Source: Chloroflexota bacterium | GTDB lineage: Bacteria > Chloroflexota > Dehalococcoidia > SM23-28-2 > RBG-16-64-32 | DNA: 15,970 nt | Direction of reading: 5' to 3' | Assembly (NCBI GenBank): GCA_022561095.1 | Contig: JADFRV010000036.1 | Span: 1-15,970 of the forward strand | Shown: in pieces, positions 7,086 to 14,055 of the stretch | Layout: every line of letters begins with the position of its first letter | Position numbering within the stretch: the first letter of the stretch is position 1 | Notes under the pieces: model-generated | Database searches by the model: none | Told to the model about the DNA's origin: nothing | The model's input: only the letters and a program-made list of their open reading frames with translations | Program-made: the position numbers and the translations under genes

Positions 7086-7120
7086 GGAAAGGCCCAGCCC
7101 CGGCCGGGCTGGGCCTTTCC
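7086..7120 (-). terminator. Strong intercistronic hairpin between binding-protein and permease genes
   Basis: This is a perfect 15-bp stem (GGAAAGGCCCAGCCC, 7086-7100, pairing with 7106-7120) with a 5-nt loop. It starts 20 nt after the binding-protein stop and ends 20 nt before the permease start. The minus-strand arm ends CCTTTCC with no long U-tract, so it should act as a partial terminator or as a 3' end that protects the binding-protein mRNA. Both outcomes make more binding protein than permease, which is common in ABC uptake operons. Confidence 0.7.
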
Positions 7121-7140
7121 GCTACTTCATCCTAACGTCC

Positions 7141-8250
7141 CTAGCGCCAGGGTGGGGCGTAAATCAGGCCGCCGTCGGTGAAGGAAGCGTTCAGCGTTCC
7201 CTCCCGTGGTATGCCGATGGGGGTGATATTGTCCTCGTAGACTTCACCGTAGTTGCCCACCTGGCTGATGACGTCCTGCATGAAGTCGGGGTCGATGCCC
7301 AGGCCGGGCTCAAAGATCTCACCGCCCTCGAAGGGCACTCCCAGCAAGCGGGCAGTCTCGGCGCCATCGGGGTCGTCAATGAAGCCCTGGAGGTTATCGC
7401 TGGTGATGCCTTTCTCGTCGGCGATGATCATACCGATGGTGACCCAGTTGACGATGTCGAACCACTGGCTGTCGTTGTCGATGGTCAGCGGCCCCAGCGG
7501 CTCCTTGGAGAACGTCTCTTCCAGGATCACCAGGGAATCGGGACCGCCGGCGTCCTCGGGGAAGGCGGAGCGGCGGCTCGCCAGCTGCGACTTGTCCGAG
7601 GTCCAGCCGCTGCAGCTCTCCTCGATGAACGCCGCCTGCAGCGTCTCGTTCTCCTCGAAGCCCACGGGCTCACTGTTCGGCAGGCGGTCGGCCAGGTTCA
7701 GCTCGGTAGTGGTGCCCTGGAGGACGCATATGCGCGCATCCGCCAGTTCGTCGATCGTGTCGAAGCCGTCGGCGGCGCGGACCATCATCCCCTGGCCGTC
7801 GTAGAACGTCGTTACGGCGTAGCTCAGGCCGGTTGCCGCGTCACGAGTGATCGTCCAGGTGGTGTTCCTGATAAGGACGTCGATCTCGCCGGTCTGCAGC
7901 GCGGTCAGCCTCGCTTCCGCCGTCAACGGGACGAACTGGACTAACTCCGAGTCGCCTAGGACGGCGGCGGCGATGGCGCGGCAGAAGTCGGTGTCGAAGC
8001 CGGAGTTGGTGCCGTCGGGCTCAACGAACCCAAAGCCGGGTACACCGTCGTTGACGCCGCAGATCAGCTCCCCCCTGCCCTGCACATCATCCAGGATCTG
8101 GCTGTGGCTGCCGGCGGTCGGCTCGTCGTCCGCCGGTGCGGTGGGCGACGCCTCGTCGTCCCCGTCACCGTTACCGTTACAGGCGATGGCGAGTACCGCA
8201 AGGGCCGCGATGCCTATGAATAGAACCCACAGGATAGACCTTCGTTTCAT
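7141..8250 (-). CDS. aapJ: Amino-acid ABC transporter substrate-binding lipoprotein (AapJ/BztA type)
   Basis: This extracytoplasmic solute-binding protein (369 aa) captures amino acids for the permease pair encoded downstream. Seen: a basic start (MKRR), a hydrophobic segment, and lipobox LAIAC with Cys24 as the lipidated residue, then a low-complexity Asp/Ala/Pro/Thr linker. The binding domain has GVNDGVPGFGFVEPDG, GFDTDFCRAIAAAVLGD, LTALQTGEIDVLIRNTTWT and FYDGQGMMVRA, the signature segments of AapJ-type proteins. Proteobacterial AapJ is usually free in the periplasm, so lipid anchoring here suggests a cell without a normal periplasm (inference). The ATG at 8250 is chosen because GGGAGG lies 5 nt upstream; the TTG just before it is less likely. 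It is the first gene of the operon. Confidence 0.93.
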   Translation of the reverse strand: MKRRSILWVLFIGIAALAVLAIACNGNGDGDDEASPTAPADDEPTAGSHSQILDDVQGRGELICGVNDGVPGFGFVEPDGTNSGFDTDFCRAIAAAVLGDSELVQFVPLTAEARLTALQTGEIDVLIRNTTWTITRDAATGLSYAVTTFYDGQGMMVRAADGFDTIDELADARICVLQGTTTELNLADRLPNSEPVGFEENETLQAAFIEESCSGWTSDKSQLASRRSAFPEDAGGPDSLVILEETFSKEPLGPLTIDNDSQWFDIVNWVTIGMIIADEKGITSDNLQGFIDDPDGAETARLLGVPFEGGEIFEPGLGIDPDFMQDVISQVGNYGEVYEDNITPIGIPREGTLNASFTDGGLIYAPPWR

Positions 8251-8297
8251 CAATGCCTCCCTTCGCGACTAATGGATGGGACACTACGAATATGGCA

Positions 8298-8326
8298 ATG
8301 GTGCGCCATAGAAGGAGCAATGTCAA
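8298..8326 (-). promoter_or_regulatory. Possible promoter of the amino-acid ABC operon
   Basis: A perfect TTGACA lies at 8326-8321 on the minus strand. At 17-nt spacing the -10 candidate is CACCAT (8303-8298), which matches TATAAT at only three positions. It would give a leader of about 40 nt to the binding-protein start. It overlaps the 5' part of the kinase relic on the other strand. Confidence 0.3.
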
Positions 8327-8449
8327 TGTCACAGGGGCGGGAAGCTCAGGCCGTTCGACCGCGTCTTCGTCCAGGGCGACGTGATCGGCCGCCACGCGTT
8401 CGTCGAGAACGGTTGCCTCACCGGGATCATCGACTGGAGCGATGCGTAG
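8312..8449 (+). pseudogene. Relic of an aminoglycoside-phosphotransferase-type kinase gene
   Basis: From 8348 the plus strand reads RPFDRVFVQGDVIGRH, then AFVENGCLTGIIDWSDA, ending in TAG TAA at 8447-8452. This is the catalytic-loop to metal-binding segment of the APH/choline-kinase-like family (normally HGD...N..V..G.LTGIIDW.DA). The catalytic-loop His is Gln, and the metal-ligand Asn after it is not conserved. The frame is closed by TAG at 8309-8311, so over half the gene, including the N-lobe, is missing, and the normal C-terminal helices after IDW.DA are cut off. A GC-rich stretch at 8330-8347 with no APH likeness joins it upstream. I read it as a decayed remnant, not a working kinase. 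Confidence 0.6.
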
Positions 8450-8598
8450 TAAGCGTCGAAGAGCGGGATTGTCGTTATTCGGCGACCATTCAGCGAATCT
8501 CAACCCACGATGATCAGCCCTATCCCGACGCCGACTCCGAAGCCGAATCGTACAGGCGAGGGAAGGTGCGGGGCGCGCCTAGTTACGATGGCAGGCCG

Positions 8599-10725
8599 CT
8601 AATTGTTGATCGTCGGGTCGGGCAGCGCGTAGTCCAGGACCACCTGGCCGCTGGCTGCTCCAGGCTTCACGGTTAGGGGCAGCGCTATGTCCACGTTCTC
8701 GATTAGGCAGATCGCTTCTTCGCCTTTCCGGCAGTAGTAGACCTGCCCCCGAGCCGTCAGGATAGCGTCGCCGTCGTTCACGGACACCGAGACGAGAAGC
8801 TCGACGAACGGATCGTCTGTCGCCCAGCCGATGGTGTCTTTTCCAAGCTCGAGAACAGGCGCGTTGGAACTGGTCAGCTTTAGCTCGGATGGCGCCAGGC
8901 TATTGAGGTAGAAGTGCTCTGGCGCCGCCAATCGGATTCTTAGTGTCGAGGTGTCCGGAGAGACCGTCTGCCCAGGGAGCGACACCTTCAGCGTTTTCCC
9001 TTCGACGCCGCGGGACGCCACCGCTAGGTTGCTCAGTTCAAGAGTCGATACGGCGTTCGTTCTCAGATTCATCAACCGGATAACCTGGTTGTTCCTGTCT
9101 GCGATATACAGTATCCCGTTCGCCACGCTCAGACCGCTGGGTTCGCTCAGCAACGACTCGACGCCGGGGCCATCGTCGAAGCCGGCCCGCGTGCCGCCTG
9201 CCACTACAACCACCTCGCGGCTCGCCGGGTCCACGGTCCGCAACTTGTGGTTGTACGTGTCCGCCACGTACAGCGTGCCGTTGGCATAGACGATTCCTTG
9301 CGGGTGCTCCAGACGCGCGGCCGCGCCCGCGCCATCGGCGTCACCAAAGTCGAAGAGGCCCGTGCCCACGAGGGTCTCCACATCACCCTCGCCGTCGATC
9401 GACAGCCTCCGCACGGAGCTTGACTCCGGGTCCACCCAGTACAGGGTGCTTCCGTCCGTCGTCAGCCCGCTCGGCTGGGCCAGCGTCGCCTGGTAACGGG
9501 GCCCATCCTCTATCCCCTCGCCGCCACTGCCAGCGAACACTGAGACTGTGTTAGCTTCGGTGTCTATCGTCCAGATCTGGTGCGTGCCGGCCATGGCGAT
9601 ATAGAGCGTCCCATCATGCAACAAGAGGCCCCAAGGCGACGCGAGATCAGTCTCTACGGCAGGTGCGCCGTCCTGGGGCAAAGTTAAAGCTCTCAACCCC
9701 GTGCCGGCGATAGTCGTGACCAGGCCGGTCCTCAGGTCCGCCGCTCGGATGGCGTGGTTCCGCGTATCAGCGATGTACAGCGTATCTCCGTCCGCGGAAA
9801 GGACCAGTCCCTGGGGCTGCAGCAAGGTCGCTTCCTCGAACGTGCCATCATCAAGCCCTTCCTGGCCCGAACCGATAACGCCCCGCAGCTCGCCGTTGAG
9901 CCCCGCGATCAGGACCCGGTTGTGCCCGGAGTCTGCGATGAAGAGACGGTCGCCGGCCTCGTCTGCGAGCACGGCTGCCGGGTAGGAGAGGAACGCCGAC
10001 GTGACCGCGGCGGCCTCCAGGTCAATCGCTATCGGCGAGCGGTCGATCTCTCCCCTGGCGTCGAACTCCTCGACTAGCGCCGCGACGGCGGGCTGGAATA
10101 CCGGGTAGATCCCCTCTCCTGAGCGCCCTCCTACCACGTTCCCCGCCGGGTCGATGAGGACCAGCGTTGGCCAGGCGTTCACGCCGTATGTGGACCAGAT
10201 GACGAAATCGGGATCGTTCACCACAGCGTGCCGCAGGCCGAAACGAAGGATCGATTGCCGGACGCTCGCATCCTCTTGCTCACGATCGTACTTTCCCGAA
10301 TGAACGCCGATGATTACCAGCTCGTCGGCGAACTCCTCCTCAAGCCGCATCAGGTCGGGGATTATATGCTGACAGTTGATGCAGCCCGAGGTCCAGAAAT
10401 CGAGCAGCACTACCTTACCCCGCAGGTCTGATAGCGACAGCGGCTCGCTAACGTTGAACCAGGTATGGCCGCCGGGGAACTCCGGCGCCGGGATCATGCC
10501 TGCGAGGGATGGATCATCCCCACTGGCCCTCTCGTCGGCAGATGATGTCGTTAGCAACGACCCCTCTGGTTCGTTTGTCGCGTCGTCTCCCCCGCTACAC
10601 GCTGCCACGATCAGCGCCACTATGGCGAAAACGCCGAGCCATATCGGTGTCCTGGCACGAATTCGCACTAATATCCCCGCCCCATCAGCTCCTGCCTGAT
10701 TTAGATTGTTCTCGCAACTCTTCAT
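8599..10725 (-). CDS. NHLRC2-like lipoprotein: thioredoxin fold, NHL beta-propeller, C-terminal beta domain
   Basis: The protein is 708 aa. A lipobox (LIVAAC, Cys43 from this start) predicts anchoring outside the membrane. Next is a thioredoxin-like domain (about 75-220) with LLDFWTSGCINCQHIIPDL, where CINC (115-118) is the presumed redox site, and a cis-Pro in NAWPTLVLID. Six NHL blades follow (about 245-570), each with P.GL...LYIAD..NH-type cores. The last 120 residues are beta-rich with YYCRKGEEAICLI. This order matches NHLRC2-family proteins; the substrate is unknown. The start is uncertain. The ATG at 10725 has no clear ribosome site. A GTG at 10668, 6 nt after GCGGGG, would put the lipid Cys at residue 24, a more usual signal length. 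A TTG at 10749 is the longest option. Confidence 0.88.
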   Translation of the reverse strand: MKSCENNLNQAGADGAGILVRIRARTPIWLGVFAIVALIVAACSGGDDATNEPEGSLLTTSSADERASGDDPSLAGMIPAPEFPGGHTWFNVSEPLSLSDLRGKVVLLDFWTSGCINCQHIIPDLMRLEEEFADELVIIGVHSGKYDREQEDASVRQSILRFGLRHAVVNDPDFVIWSTYGVNAWPTLVLIDPAGNVVGGRSGEGIYPVFQPAVAALVEEFDARGEIDRSPIAIDLEAAAVTSAFLSYPAAVLADEAGDRLFIADSGHNRVLIAGLNGELRGVIGSGQEGLDDGTFEEATLLQPQGLVLSADGDTLYIADTRNHAIRAADLRTGLVTTIAGTGLRALTLPQDGAPAVETDLASPWGLLLHDGTLYIAMAGTHQIWTIDTEANTVSVFAGSGGEGIEDGPRYQATLAQPSGLTTDGSTLYWVDPESSSVRRLSIDGEGDVETLVGTGLFDFGDADGAGAAARLEHPQGIVYANGTLYVADTYNHKLRTVDPASREVVVVAGGTRAGFDDGPGVESLLSEPSGLSVANGILYIADRNNQVIRLMNLRTNAVSTLELSNLAVASRGVEGKTLKVSLPGQTVSPDTSTLRIRLAAPEHFYLNSLAPSELKLTSSNAPVLELGKDTIGWATDDPFVELLVSVSVNDGDAILTARGQVYYCRKGEEAICLIENVDIALPLTVKPGAASGQVVLDYALPDPTINN

Positions 10726-10836
10726 CCGTGACCCAATGCCTATACGCAAGCGGCTGGTTTACTAGGTAGTACGATCCTCAGCGTCGTTTGGGCCCACAAA
10801 GATATCGGGTCGGTGGATTTCGAGGCCCATAGGGTT

Positions 10837-10842
10837 ATTGTA
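10837..10842 (-). promoter_or_regulatory. Possible -10 box for the NHL/thioredoxin gene
   Basis: TACAAT on the minus strand matches the -10 consensus at five of six positions, about 110 bp above the ATG at 10725. No good -35 hexamer is present at 16-18 nt spacing (the best are AAGTCT or TAAGTC), so this is a weak call. It lies in the divergent gap shared with selD. Confidence 0.27.
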
Positions 10843-10898
10843 CCGGGTGCGATGGCGCAAGACTTAAATCTCCATTCCTGGGTGGCGATACTTTGCGC

Positions 10899-10927
10899 TT
10901 GAACACACCCACCAGGGGGCGTAGAAT
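10899..10927 (+). promoter_or_regulatory. Sigma-70-type promoter of the selD operon
   Basis: TTGAAC (10899-10904), a 17-nt spacer and TAGAAT (10922-10927, five of six matches). The predicted start is near 10934, giving a leader of about 95 nt to the selD ATG. Spacing, position and orientation all fit. Confidence 0.6.
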
Positions 10928-10942
10928 GGGCTGCTACCAGCC

Positions 10943-10958
10943 CGCTCATCCATGAGCG
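10943..10958 (+). repeat. Short perfect palindrome in the selD leader
   Basis: CGCTCAT and ATGAGCG (7-bp arms) are separated by 2 nt, just downstream of the predicted selD transcription start. It could be a dimeric repressor operator or a small leader hairpin. The 2-nt gap favours a DNA-binding site over RNA. No known regulator box is recognised. Confidence 0.4.
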
Positions 10959-11029
10959 CACCATGTTCGTAGCAACTACTGGCAATCGCAGAGCCCAGTG
11001 GTGTTAGAAGGGAAGAACGGAGGCCGCCC

Positions 11030-12076
11030 ATGGTGACTAATCCCGTGCGCCTCACAGAGCTGGCGGCCCGCGCTGGATGCGCCGCCAAGACCGGGGCGGA
11101 AGACCTGTCCAAAGTCGTTGAGTACCTGGCCGGTCTGCAGAACGGCCAGCCGCTCGGCCTCTTGGTTGGCCTGGCGGCGCCGGACGATGCCACCGTCTAC
11201 AAGCTTAGCGACGAGCAGGCCGTGGTGCTCACGGTGGACTTCTTCGCCCCCCTGGTAGACGATCCCTACCAGTATGGCGCCCTGGCCGCGGCGAACGCCA
11301 TGAGCGACATCTACGCGATGGGAGCGGAGGTCACCCTCGCTCTGAACATCGCCGCCTTCCCGGACGATATGGGACCGGACGTGGTGGCCGAGATCCTGCG
11401 CGGCGGCGCGGACAAGGTGGCGGAGGCCGGGGCGGTGATCGCCGGCGGGCACACGATCATAGACTCCGAGCCCAAGTACGGGCTCTGCGTGATGGGCTTG
11501 ATCCATCCGGAGCAGATATACACCAAGGCAGGCACACGCCCGGGTGATCTGCTCTACCTCAGCAAGCCGCTGGGCACGGGCATCGTAACGACGGCCGCCA
11601 AGTTCGAAGAGGCGGAGCCGGAACACCTCGAGGCCGCGGTCGGCAGCATGACGCTGCTCAACCGCTGCGCCTCGCACGTCGTGCGGGAGGTGGAGGCGCA
11701 CGCCATGACCGATGTCACCGGGTTCGGGATCCTGGGGCACGGCTACGAGATGGCGGCAGCGGGCGGCGTTGAGGTACGGTTCTCCGCTGCCGCGATCCCC
11801 GCCCTGCCGGGGGCGCTCGAGTACGCGTACCGAGGTATCATAACCGGAGGAGCCGCACGCAATCGTAAGTACCTCCAGGGCAAGGTCAGCATCTCGCAGG
11901 AGGTAACAGAGGAGATTGCGCACCTGCTCTACGACCCCCAGACCTCAGGCGGGCTACTGTTCGCGGTGCCGGAGGAGAGGGCCGCCGCGGTGGAGAGCGG
12001 CTTCGCCAGAGAGGGGCTCCCGATCTGGCGCGTAGGCGAGGTCGCTGAAGGCCAGGGCGTGACGGTCGTTCCCTGA
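11030..12076 (+). CDS. selD: Selenide, water dikinase (selenophosphate synthetase), Cys form
   Basis: This 348-aa cytosolic enzyme makes selenophosphate from selenide and ATP, the Se donor for selenocysteine, selenouridine tRNA or Se-cofactor pathways. The N-terminal LTELAARAGCAAK holds the catalytic pair Cys17 and Lys20 at the same spacing as E. coli SelD. The codon is TGC, so this is not the Sec (TGA) form. Next come GLAAPDDATVYKL (metal-binding Asp), LTVDFFAPLVDDPYQYG, AANAMSDIYAMGAEVTLAL, IAGGHTI, DVTGFGILGHGYEMA and DPQTSGGLLFAVPE, all AIRS/SelD motifs. The ATG at 11030 follows GGAGG with 6-nt spacing. It is the first gene of a tight operon; the next start is 4 nt after its stop. Which Se pathway uses it cannot be seen here, since selA, selB and selU are not in the window. 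Confidence 0.95.
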   Translation: MVTNPVRLTELAARAGCAAKTGAEDLSKVVEYLAGLQNGQPLGLLVGLAAPDDATVYKLSDEQAVVLTVDFFAPLVDDPYQYGALAAANAMSDIYAMGAEVTLALNIAAFPDDMGPDVVAEILRGGADKVAEAGAVIAGGHTIIDSEPKYGLCVMGLIHPEQIYTKAGTRPGDLLYLSKPLGTGIVTTAAKFEEAEPEHLEAAVGSMTLLNRCASHVVREVEAHAMTDVTGFGILGHGYEMAAAGGVEVRFSAAAIPALPGALEYAYRGIITGGAARNRKYLQGKVSISQEVTEEIAHLLYDPQTSGGLLFAVPEERAAAVESGFAREGLPIWRVGEVAEGQGVTVVP

Positions 12077-12080
12077 TACG

Positions 12081-12620
12081 ATGTCGACCGCGAAGCCGGA
12101 GTTCGGCATGATCCATGGGCGCTTCCAGCCGTTTCACAACGGGCACCTTGAGTACCTGAAGGCGGCGGTAGAGCGCTGCGAGAACCTGGTCATCGGCATT
12201 ACGAACGCCGACCCGACCCAGATATCCGAAGAGGCGACCAGCGAGCACCGCCACCTGCCGGAGTCCAATCCTTTCACCTTCTTCCAGCGCTCAGTCATGA
12301 TCCGCGAGCTGCTCATCGAGGAGGGTATTCCGCTGGAGCGCTCCCTGATCATCCCGTTCCCGGTACACTCCCCGGATAGGTGGCGGTACTACCTGCCGCC
12401 GAACGTGGTCCATTACTTGAGGGTGTTCTCCCCCTGGGAGCAGGCGAAGGTGGAGCGGTTGCGCCAGCAGGGCTACGCTGTAGAGGTGCTGCACCCGGGG
12501 GTGTCCAAGGATGTAGAGGCGACGGAGGTGCGGCGGCGGATGGCGAGCGGGGAGGATTGGGAGGAGCTGGTGCCACCGTCCATCGCCGGGGTCATCCGGC
12601 GGATCCAGCAGGGGCGCTAG
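12081..12620 (+). CDS. nadM: Archaeal-type nicotinamide-nucleotide adenylyltransferase (NadM-like)
   Basis: This 179-aa nucleotidyltransferase probably joins NMN and ATP to make NAD in the cytosol. Seen: GMIHGRFQPFHNGHLEYL with the HxGH-type site H19-N-G-H22, VIGITNADPTQ, the FTFFQRSVMIRELL helix region, IIPFPVHSPDRW and the C-terminal KDVEATEVRRRM, equivalent to the ISxTxxR phosphate-binding motif. Length and motifs fit the archaeal NadM group rather than bacterial NadD. A related cytidylyltransferase role is the main alternative. It starts 4 nt after selD with no ribosome site of its own, so translation is probably coupled. The next gene starts 6 nt after its stop. A link between NAD synthesis and SelD is not established; the grouping may simply be a shared housekeeping operon. 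Confidence 0.85.
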   Translation: MSTAKPEFGMIHGRFQPFHNGHLEYLKAAVERCENLVIGITNADPTQISEEATSEHRHLPESNPFTFFQRSVMIRELLIEEGIPLERSLIIPFPVHSPDRWRYYLPPNVVHYLRVFSPWEQAKVERLRQQGYAVEVLHPGVSKDVEATEVRRRMASGEDWEELVPPSIAGVIRRIQQGR

Positions 12621-12626
12621 CCTGTC

Positions 12627-13958
12627 GTGCGGATTCTGCTGGTCATCTTCGACGGTCTGGCGGACCGGCCGGCCCCGGAACTGGACGGCAAGACTCCCCT
12701 GGAGGCGGCTCGCACCCCGAACCTGGACCGGCTCGTGGCGCAGGGCATCAACGGACTGTTCCATCCCAAGGGCCCAGGCTATCCGCTCGGCAGCCCGCTG
12801 GCGCTGCACCTGATGTTCGGCTACCCGGAGGAGGAGTTCCCGGACCGGGGCCCGCTGCTTGCTGCCGCGCGAGGGCTTGAGATACCCGACGGGGCGGTCG
12901 TGCTGGCGGCGCGGTTCGCCTCCGTTGTGCGGGAGGAGGAAGGTCGCCTGCGGCTGGTGGAGCGCTTCATCCAAGGACGCGAGGAGGCGTGCGAGAGGCT
13001 GGCGGAGACGATCGCGGGGCTGGAGGTGGATGGGCTCAGCTTCCGGTATTCCTACAGCGGACGGGGCGACGGCATTCTGTTCATAGAGGGCGGCGCCTCC
13101 TGCCAGGTGACGGATACCGATCCCCTGGGTCTGGACCTGCCCGTCCTGCGGGCGAGGCCGCGCGCTGAGGCCGAGGATCCCGCCCTGGCGCAGCGGACGG
13201 CGGACGCGCTCAACCGCTATCTGACTTGGGCGCACGTTCAACTCGGCTCGCAGCCGATGTCCGGGGGAGAAGATGCGCCACCGATCAACTGCCTGATCAC
13301 GAAATGGGCCGGCCCTAAACCGTCATACGAGCCGTTCGCCGAGCGCTGGGGCATGCGCGCCGCCAGCCTCCCCGACGAAGAGGTCGTGTCCGGCCTGATG
13401 ATCGAGATAGGGTTTCGCCTGGAGCAGATCGTGGAAGAGGACCCCGAGGGCGACCTGCGGCGCCGCCTAGGGCGCGCCCGCGAGCTTCTCTCGGAGGGCT
13501 TCGAGTTCGTTCACCTGCACTCCAAGTATCCGGACCCGATGTCGCACGACAACGAGCCGCTGCGCGTGCGGGAGGCGATAGAGGCGCTGGACAGGGGGAT
13601 GGGGTACTACTGGCAGGAGATCGCCGGCGATCCCGACCTCATCACCGTGATCACGACGGACCACACCACCCCCTCTGTGTGGGCGCGTCACCCACGGGGA
13701 GAGTTCTCCGACCAGCACGGAGGCGAGAGCGTGCCCATCGCCATCCGCGGCGGGAGCGTACTTGTGGACTCCGTGGCGGAGTTCGGTGAGAGGGCGGCGG
13801 CGAGCGGCGGGCTAGGCCACATCCGCGGCGAGGACTTCATGCCCATCCTCCTGAACGCAGCAGAACGTACCAACATGTACGAGATGCGACCGACGCCAAA
13901 ACGCCGTCTCTACCGCCCGAGTCACGATCAGGTCGAGCCTCTTCTGGTCACAGACTAA
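12627..13958 (+). CDS. ApgM-like (archaeal-type) cofactor-independent phosphoglycerate mutase relative
   Basis: This 443-aa protein is a two-metal enzyme of the alkaline-phosphatase superfamily, nearest to archaeal-type phosphoglycerate mutase (3PG to 2PG). Seen: the N-terminal VIFDGLADRPAPELDGKTPL (Asp9 a metal ligand), TPNLDRL, and the nucleophile region YPLGSPLALHLMFGYP with Ser56. Next are RGPLLAAARGLEIPDGAVVL, D303 and H307 in YPDPMSHDNEP, D345-H346 in TTDHTTP, and H364 in FSDQHGGESVP. All metal and nucleophile positions are present. Two family signatures differ: the usual GSD around Ser is GSP, and HSGDPVP is HGGESVP, so it may act on another phospho-substrate. The GTG start at 12627 lies 6 nt after nadM. 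It is the last gene of the operon; a possible terminator follows. Confidence 0.82.
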   Translation: MRILLVIFDGLADRPAPELDGKTPLEAARTPNLDRLVAQGINGLFHPKGPGYPLGSPLALHLMFGYPEEEFPDRGPLLAAARGLEIPDGAVVLAARFASVVREEEGRLRLVERFIQGREEACERLAETIAGLEVDGLSFRYSYSGRGDGILFIEGGASCQVTDTDPLGLDLPVLRARPRAEAEDPALAQRTADALNRYLTWAHVQLGSQPMSGGEDAPPINCLITKWAGPKPSYEPFAERWGMRAASLPDEEVVSGLMIEIGFRLEQIVEEDPEGDLRRRLGRARELLSEGFEFVHLHSKYPDPMSHDNEPLRVREAIEALDRGMGYYWQEIAGDPDLITVITTDHTTPSVWARHPRGEFSDQHGGESVPIAIRGGSVLVDSVAEFGERAAASGGLGHIRGEDFMPILLNAAERTNMYEMRPTPKRRLYRPSHDQVEPLLVTD

Positions 13959-13967
13959 ACTGTGGCG

Positions 13968-13993
13968 CTGGCAAGCTAGGACGGGCATGCCAG
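13968..13993 (+). terminator. Possible terminator after the selD operon
   Basis: CTGGCA (13968-13973) and TGCCAG (13988-13993) form a 6-bp stem with a 14-nt loop, followed by AACTTTCTT. A second hairpin (AGGCGG...CCGCCT, around 14004-14022) lies just after it, in the gap between convergent genes. The T-run is short, so this is tentative. Confidence 0.3.
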
Positions 13994-14055
13994 AACTTTC
14001 TTGAGGCGGTCGCAGCCCGCCTTCGTGGTAGGGATTAGGTATCGGCACGAGTACT

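Noticed and set aside
7048..7944. 298-codon plus-strand open frame
   Set aside because: Antisense to the binding-protein gene and crossing the intercistronic hairpin; no recognisable domain.
10976..11923. 315-codon minus-strand open frame
   Set aside because: Fully antisense to selD, which has complete family motifs and a strong start; the antisense product is His/Gly/Arg-rich with no domain.
12291..13241. 316-codon minus-strand open frame
   Set aside because: Antisense to nadM and the ApgM-like gene; low-complexity Arg/Pro/Leu product typical of high-GC shadows.
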